Source of the DNA: Poecilobothrus nobilitatus
Taxonomy: Eukaryota > Arthropoda > Insecta > Diptera > Dolichopodidae
Length of the DNA stretch: 64,000 bases
Reading direction: 5' to 3'
Assembly (NCBI GenBank): GCA_947095535.1
Contig: OX352774.1
Location: 214,818,965-214,882,964, forward strand
The translations under genes and the position numbers were made by a program. The notes beneath the pieces were generated by a model. The model was not told where the DNA came from and did no database searches. It was given only the letters and a program-made list of their open reading frames with translations. Of this stretch, positions 58,882-64,000 are shown piece after piece. Each line of letters begins with the position of its first letter. Position 1 is the first letter of the stretch.

Positions 58882-59294
58882 TGATGGCTCGGTGGCCTAG
58901 TGGTTAAGCACGTGGGTTATTAACTGAGGGAGTGCGGGTTCAAATCCTGTACAGGTAGCAAGTTTTATTAATTGAAAACAAATCTCCCTTGCTACCAAAT
59001 ATAGCGTAAATATATAATATAAACAGGGGATTCGGTAGCCTAGTGGGTAGGCGTGTGGCGTATTAAACGAAGGAGTGCGGGTTCGATCCATGCACAAGTC
59101 GTAAGTGTTTTTTTCTTTACATACCCCCCTTACGACCAAATATAATGTAAATATATATTATATAATATAAACAAAATAAATAATATTAGTATATAATTTA
59201 ATAATAGTATAAAAACCTACATCGGCTACTAAGATGGTTTTGTAATATTGCAATATCCTATGTGATTTGTAATATTAATATAAATAAATAAATA
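58882..59294 (+). repeat. Dimeric tRNA-derived SINE, duplicated copy
   Basis: Identical by inspection to 53193-53605. Its left TSD is reduced to the AACCTAAAA part because the LINE tail cuts into it; its right TSD at 59295-59306 is intact. The minus-strand frame at 58897-59139 is an artefact. Confidence 0.88.
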
Positions 59295-59306
59295 AATAAC
59301 CTAAAA

Positions 59307-59967
59307 AATGGAACATATCCCAGGCAATATTAATGTAGATAATATAAGATAAGATATCTAAAACCATTTCTGTTATTTTTAGCTTATAAGATTAGTTTTA
59401 GATAAATTTAAGTTTAGGTTAAGCTAGGTTAAGTTAGTTAATAAGTTTTATAAAAAAAAAAAAAATTAAACATTGTTTTTTTTTTCAAATTTTACAATGA
59501 TGAATGAATATTAGAAAATATTTATACAACATACTGTAAATTAAATAATTAGAATACATTTTAACTTAACAGAACTTAAATTGAACGTAAAAAAATTTAA
59601 ATATTTTTAAATGTTAAAAAATTAAAATAATTAAATGTTTTTTGTTAACTTTGTTTTATAGGTTAAGATATTCATAAGATTGTCAAATTATAACAAAAGT
59701 CAAAGTTTATTTAAAAAAAAAAAAAAAAAAACTGAATAACCTAAAGTAGATTAAGTAGTTTAAGTCAGGTTAAGTCAGGTTAAGTTAGATTAAGTTTTTA
59801 TCTTAATATAAATATTACTGTTGGTTTTTAAATACCTAATTTTTTACAATATTAAAAATATTAAAATTAACATAAATATTACATAAAATATTTTAAATGT
59901 TAATCAACCAAAGCAACCAAATAGTTAAGATTGTTAAAACGTAAGTTTAATTAAAAAAAAAAAAAAA
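59307..59967 (+). repeat. LINE 3' tails A and B, duplicated copy
   Basis: 59307-59731 (with A19) and 59746-59967 (with A15) correspond to tails A and B of the upstream repeat. No differences seen. Confidence 0.75.
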
Positions 59968-61005
59968 CTAAATCAAATAAAATTTTACTTTTCATTAATT
60001 TTTATCAAACAAATTTCGAAAAAACATAAATTTTTTAACATCAAAATTTCTACCATTAAAAAAAAATAAGAGAATATTATTACAAAATATAAATACTTCA
60101 GATACTTTTTTTAAAAAAAGGGCAAAAACAACATTTCTCTTTTTTTTTTTTTACAAAATTTTTAAATGGTAAAGGTGTATCATATTCTGAAGGTTTGCAG
60201 TTGTCCAAAAACGTGTTTAAACCTATATTAAACAAAATCTTATTCATCTTTTTAAAAATTAAAAATATTCAAATACCAAAGGCATCAATTGTGAAAATAT
60301 GCACGTTCTAAAATGCCACAATTGTATCAGCAACATGATTGCATCGCATCATAAATTTTGTAGTAATATAGTAGTGATACAGTATCAATACTACATCATT
60401 ACTAAAAATGATGCATTTCCGAATTTATCCATTTTCTCAAATTAAGTTTTAAAGAAAAATTCTAATGATATTAAAAATTTAATTTTCCAAAACAAAAAAA
60501 TATGGCACAGTTTGAAAAGGAAATTTTTATTTTTTTTTTCGAATAAGCTTTACAAACGAAATATCAAAAATTTTTAAAAAGATTAATGAATAAATTAAAT
60601 CAACCAATAAAAATCAATTGTTTGTAAAATATTTTTAATTTTGAAAATTTTATTTTAATCACTTTAATCTTTTTAAGAATTTGTTAAATTTAAAATTTTT
60701 TTAAAACATTTCTTGAATAAAATAAAGATTCTTAAGCTTTTGCGATTAAAAAAACATCAAAGATTTTTTTTTTTTGCTTAAGATACTTTCATTTCAATCA
60801 AATTTGTCCTTTTTTTATTAATTATTATAGTTCAAATTTAAATAGAACCTTAATATGAAATAAACAATAAAAAGGATTAAAGGACATTTTTTTAAATAAC
60901 ATTCAATATGTTGAATTCAGATATGTTCGTTGAATTTATGTGCAGGTACATACAATTATATAAAATTGATAACTTCTTATAGTATGATCAATCATCTTTT
61001 TATGC

Positions 61006-61190
61006 TTTTTAGCAGATTTTCAAAAAATTTTTAAAAAAATATGCCCATTAGTTTCACTATGTCAGTGCCTCTGTCCGTCTATTTGTCTTTCCAAGTGTTT
61101 ACAAAAATTTTACACCGTTTGAAATAGAGTAATGAAATTTTCACTACCGTTATACCGATATAAATGTCTACCGATATAGATATCATTTTA
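61006..61190 (-). repeat. Family X end fragment, uninterrupted
   Basis: Continues past the repeat edge with 'gtttacaaaaattttacaccgtt', 'gaaatagag' and 'aatgaaattttcac', the same order as other X copies (compare 61771-61810). This proves which copy keeps the original right flank. Confidence 0.7.
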
Positions 61191-61695
61191 CATTTATTTG
61201 AATACTAATAATCTAATAATAAAAATAATTTTTTTGCTTAATACGAGTATAAACTTTAATTTATAAACAAAGAATAAAAATTGATATTATTAAACATTTT
61301 GAAAGAACAAGAAATATCCGGTATTTTGCTCTTATTAAAATTTTTAAAACATAATAGAAATTTTCTTAATCATACAATAGCATAACTACAATATTTATTA
61401 TATAAGAATAACTACAAAATTTTACAGATAGTTAATAGAAATATTATAAAAATATAATTGAGTGATTTAAAATTTCTAGGTTAGGATTGAATTTAAAATA
61501 TATTTATAGAAATATTAATCAACAAACAATGTTCAAAAATAATAAATAAGTTTTTAAGTGTGAATTAATCTATAATTTTCTACTGACTCTTAGCTCTTTA
61601 TTGTTTTATGTTCTACTTTAAACTTTAAGATGATTGAGGGATTATAGATAATTGAAAAACTTTAAAAATAGGAAATATACTGCATAAATTGTTAA
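61191..61695. other. AT-rich DNA, no feature recognised
   Basis: Nothing recognised. Confidence 0.4.
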
Positions 61696-63008
61696 TTTTT
61701 AGCATATTTCCAAAAAAAATTTGAAAAAATGTGCTTATTAGTTTCACTCTGTCCGTCCGTCCGTTCGTCTGTTTACAAAACTTCTACACCGTTAAAGATA
61801 GAGAAAAAACATAACCATTAACCATTGGTAGGTCTCATAAAAAAAATAATTTTGTGGAACAACTTTTTCATGTAGCCCCATCCATTACGGAGCTACAGCC
61901 CCTCAAACTTTGAAAAAGCCCTATTTTTAAATGCATATATCTTATGCTCTGCTTAAGATTTTTTCAATCTGAAAACGTCATTCGACAAGTATTTTTTTTA
62001 ACTTAATTTAAAAATTAATATCAAAATTATAATATTTTTTAAATTTAGTATTTAAATTTACCGTTATGTGAAAACCAAATTTTGCATGATTTTTCTGCTT
62101 TCATAACTCCGGCACGCTTTTAGATAGAGGCTTGAAATTTTGAGGCAAGAAAGAACTTTTAGAATTAGTATAGTTTGCTCAGAAATTTTTTTTCGATCAC
62201 CCCCTGTTTATCAGCTATTAGGGCTCAAAAATTTAAAATTTGCTATTTTTAAACACCTGTAACTTAGGAACCTGTACACATTTTACTTCGGAAAGATATA
62301 AAAATTAAACCTACAGTAATCTATTTTAACGTGTGTTAAAGGTTTATTTTAGTTGTAAAGGGTTTCAAAGTTGCAACTCTTCAAAATTGCGAAAAAGCCC
62401 CATTTTCAGATGTATATACCTCAGGCTCTGCGTAATAGTTTTGCAATCTAAAACCGCCAGGAGATCGAAACTTTTATTATCTATATAAAACAATATCAAA
62501 ATTATGTAATATTTTGTAATTTACTATTTAAATTTACGGTTATATGAAAACCACATTTTGCATGAAATTTTTTTTTTTCATAACTCCGGCACGCCTTTAG
62601 ATAGGAACCTGAAATTTTGAGACAAGAAAGAACTTTTTAATTAGAAATTAGTATAAATTTCCTCAGAAAATTTTTTGGTAGCGCCCCCTCTTTAAGAGTT
62701 ATTACGCCTCAAAAATTGAAAATTTGCTATTTTTAGACACCTGTAACTTAGGTACCTGTAAAAATTTCGGCAAGACATGAAAATTAAAAGTTCAATAATA
62801 TATTTTTACGTGTGTTAACGGTTTTTTTTAGTTATATAGGATTTCGGACTTACAACCCCTTAAAATTGCAAAAAAGTCCTATTTTCACATATTTTGTTAT
62901 TAGATGAAATTTTAAAATTTTTGTGCAAGTCACAATTATAAACAGTTTGTATTGAGTTTTGGAAATGTGCGCTTTTAAAAACCGTTGGTTTACATTCTAC
63001 CTTGTTTT
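61696..63008 (-). mobile_element. Repeat family X, near-complete two-unit copy
   Basis: The same structure and orientation as 48913-50234: terminal 'tttttagcatatttcc' at 61696, GGAC array (as GTCC) at 61750-61765, two internal units with 'cataactccggcacgc' at about 62101 and 62579, and head 'ccgttggtttacattctac' ending in CTTGTTT at 63008. Identity to the 48.9-kb copy is high by eye, with scattered indels. Confidence 0.8.
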
Positions 63009-64000
63009 TTTTAACTTTAACAAAATGAAAACGTTTCCCATAGTGTTATTTTTTTATTATAACAACAAAAACGGCACAAAGATGGCACATTATTTCAGGA
63101 ATATTATATACAGCTTCCACTAGGTTCTAGGTAATATATTATGTTACGGGACTGAATTTTATTTATATTATAACTTATATTATATCTACTATAACAGATA
63201 GTCTGTTAATTAACAAATTTAATCTTATTTAGCAAAAGAAAAACTTAAGAAAAATAAACTTGCGTAATAATAATGAAAATTATACTTTTGAGTTTTAAAA
63301 ATTACTTTACAAACAATGAAATTAACTATATTAAATTTACGCTAGCCAAACATTATATTCTACTTTTAAGAAAGGCATAAAAATTAAATGTCATTTTGTA
63401 TTTCATTTTTATAAATTCAGTTGTTTATATTTTAAAAATAAAAATTTAGGAAATGTTTCGTTTTACAATACTACCGAAACTCCTTCAGTAAGCAAGTAGT
63501 ATATTGATATGCTTATAGAATTCCTAATTTTAATTTTCAACAAGGTTCAGAAAATCTTCTGTGAGGTAAATAAGACAAGATGAAAAAATCTGTAAAAACT
63601 CAAACATAAGTTAAACGTAAAAACAATAAGAAAATTTAAAAAAAAAATTTTTTTCCTTTTTTTTGATTTTTAATTTAAATAAATTAAAAATTTTTCTACC
63701 TTATTGTTTTAGCTTGTTCATCAAATGAGTGTTCATTTGAAAATGTTTGGACACTTAAGTACAAAATAAGTACCAAAAATTAAAAAAAATTAAAATGTTT
63801 TTTTAATTTTTTATTGTTTTAACTTTAGCTTATGGAGTTGTTTAGTTTTCTACTAACTATTCTGCTAACAGTTAAATCCTGCGTATAATCTAAAAGACTT
63901 AAAATATTTTAAAGGTCATCTATTTAACTATTTACCTTATTATAATTTTATTTTGGTAAATTATAAAAAGGTAAATATTTAGGTTTTAGTTGTTAACAAT
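63009..64000. other. AT-rich DNA, no feature recognised
   Basis: Nothing recognised up to the window end. Confidence 0.45.

Larger units (their letters stand above)
58873..61100. repeat. Downstream copy of the 2,228-bp direct repeat
   Basis: Partner of 53184-55411. It begins AACCTAAAATG immediately after the LINE poly-A tail and ends within X sequence that continues uninterrupted past 61100. It is therefore the copy with the original right flank; the upstream copy has the original left flank. Confidence 0.92.

Noticed and set aside
53184..61100. LTR retrotransposon with 2.2-kb long terminal repeats
   Set aside because: The internal protein is an APE endonuclease plus LINE-type reverse transcriptase, with a poly-A tail. 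There is no integrase, protease, primer-binding site or polypurine tract. The repeats contain older SINE and LINE insertions and their outer edges are natural flanks, not TG..CA ends.

Overview
This is a very AT-rich eukaryotic window with no recognisable host gene, rRNA or true tRNA gene. It looks like insect (more broadly arthropod) intergenic or deep intronic DNA. The grounds are: a Jockey-like non-LTR retrotransposon, remnants of RTE-type and RNase H-bearing LINEs, a hAT deletion derivative related to ZMYM1-like transposases, a Tc1/mariner-like MITE, several tRNA-derived SINE families, and repeats carrying GGAC arrays or GGGTATAAT-type ends of a kind common in dipteran genomes. I cannot name the species.

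Layout: 1-9 kb holds a decayed copy of an abundant repeat (here called X), a fragment of retroposon family Y, and a ~1 kb hAT derivative containing a perfect 42-bp GC-rich palindrome. 11-13.5 kb holds a near-complete X copy followed by a degenerate ~150-bp satellite-like array. 15-19 kb holds tRNA-headed SINEs, a TAA-microsatellite-rich retroposon, and a 1-kb foldback element with a SINE nested inside it. 20-25.7 kb holds an X-like chimera, an RTE LINE remnant, a minisatellite and a second array family (T). 27-41 kb holds an exact 73-bp tandem duplication, another T array, a ~535-bp tandem duplication and two SINEs with clear 13-bp target-site duplications (TSDs). 45-51.6 kb holds two good X copies in opposite orientation, a Tc1-like MITE, an unexplained pair of open frames and a LINE C-terminal relic. 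53-63 kb is the most notable part: a 5'-truncated but otherwise open non-LTR retrotransposon (endonuclease plus reverse transcriptase, 1035 codons) lies between two apparently identical direct repeats of 2,228 bp, followed by another X copy.

The 53-61 kb locus reads best as a LINE insertion with a kilobase-scale target-site duplication. The duplicated block starts at the same AATAACCTAAAA site already used by a dimeric SINE and by an older truncated LINE 3' end, so at least three retrotransposition events converged on one short sequence. A second theme is the SINEs: several tRNA-like heads are followed at once by a short perfect hairpin whose arms differ between families by compensatory changes. 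A third is family X: long modular repeats that vary in number of a ~480-bp internal unit and carry short imperfect inverted ends. Stretches not listed as repeats are AT-rich, with homopolymer runs and stop codons in all frames. Identities quoted were judged by eye; no alignment or database search was run.
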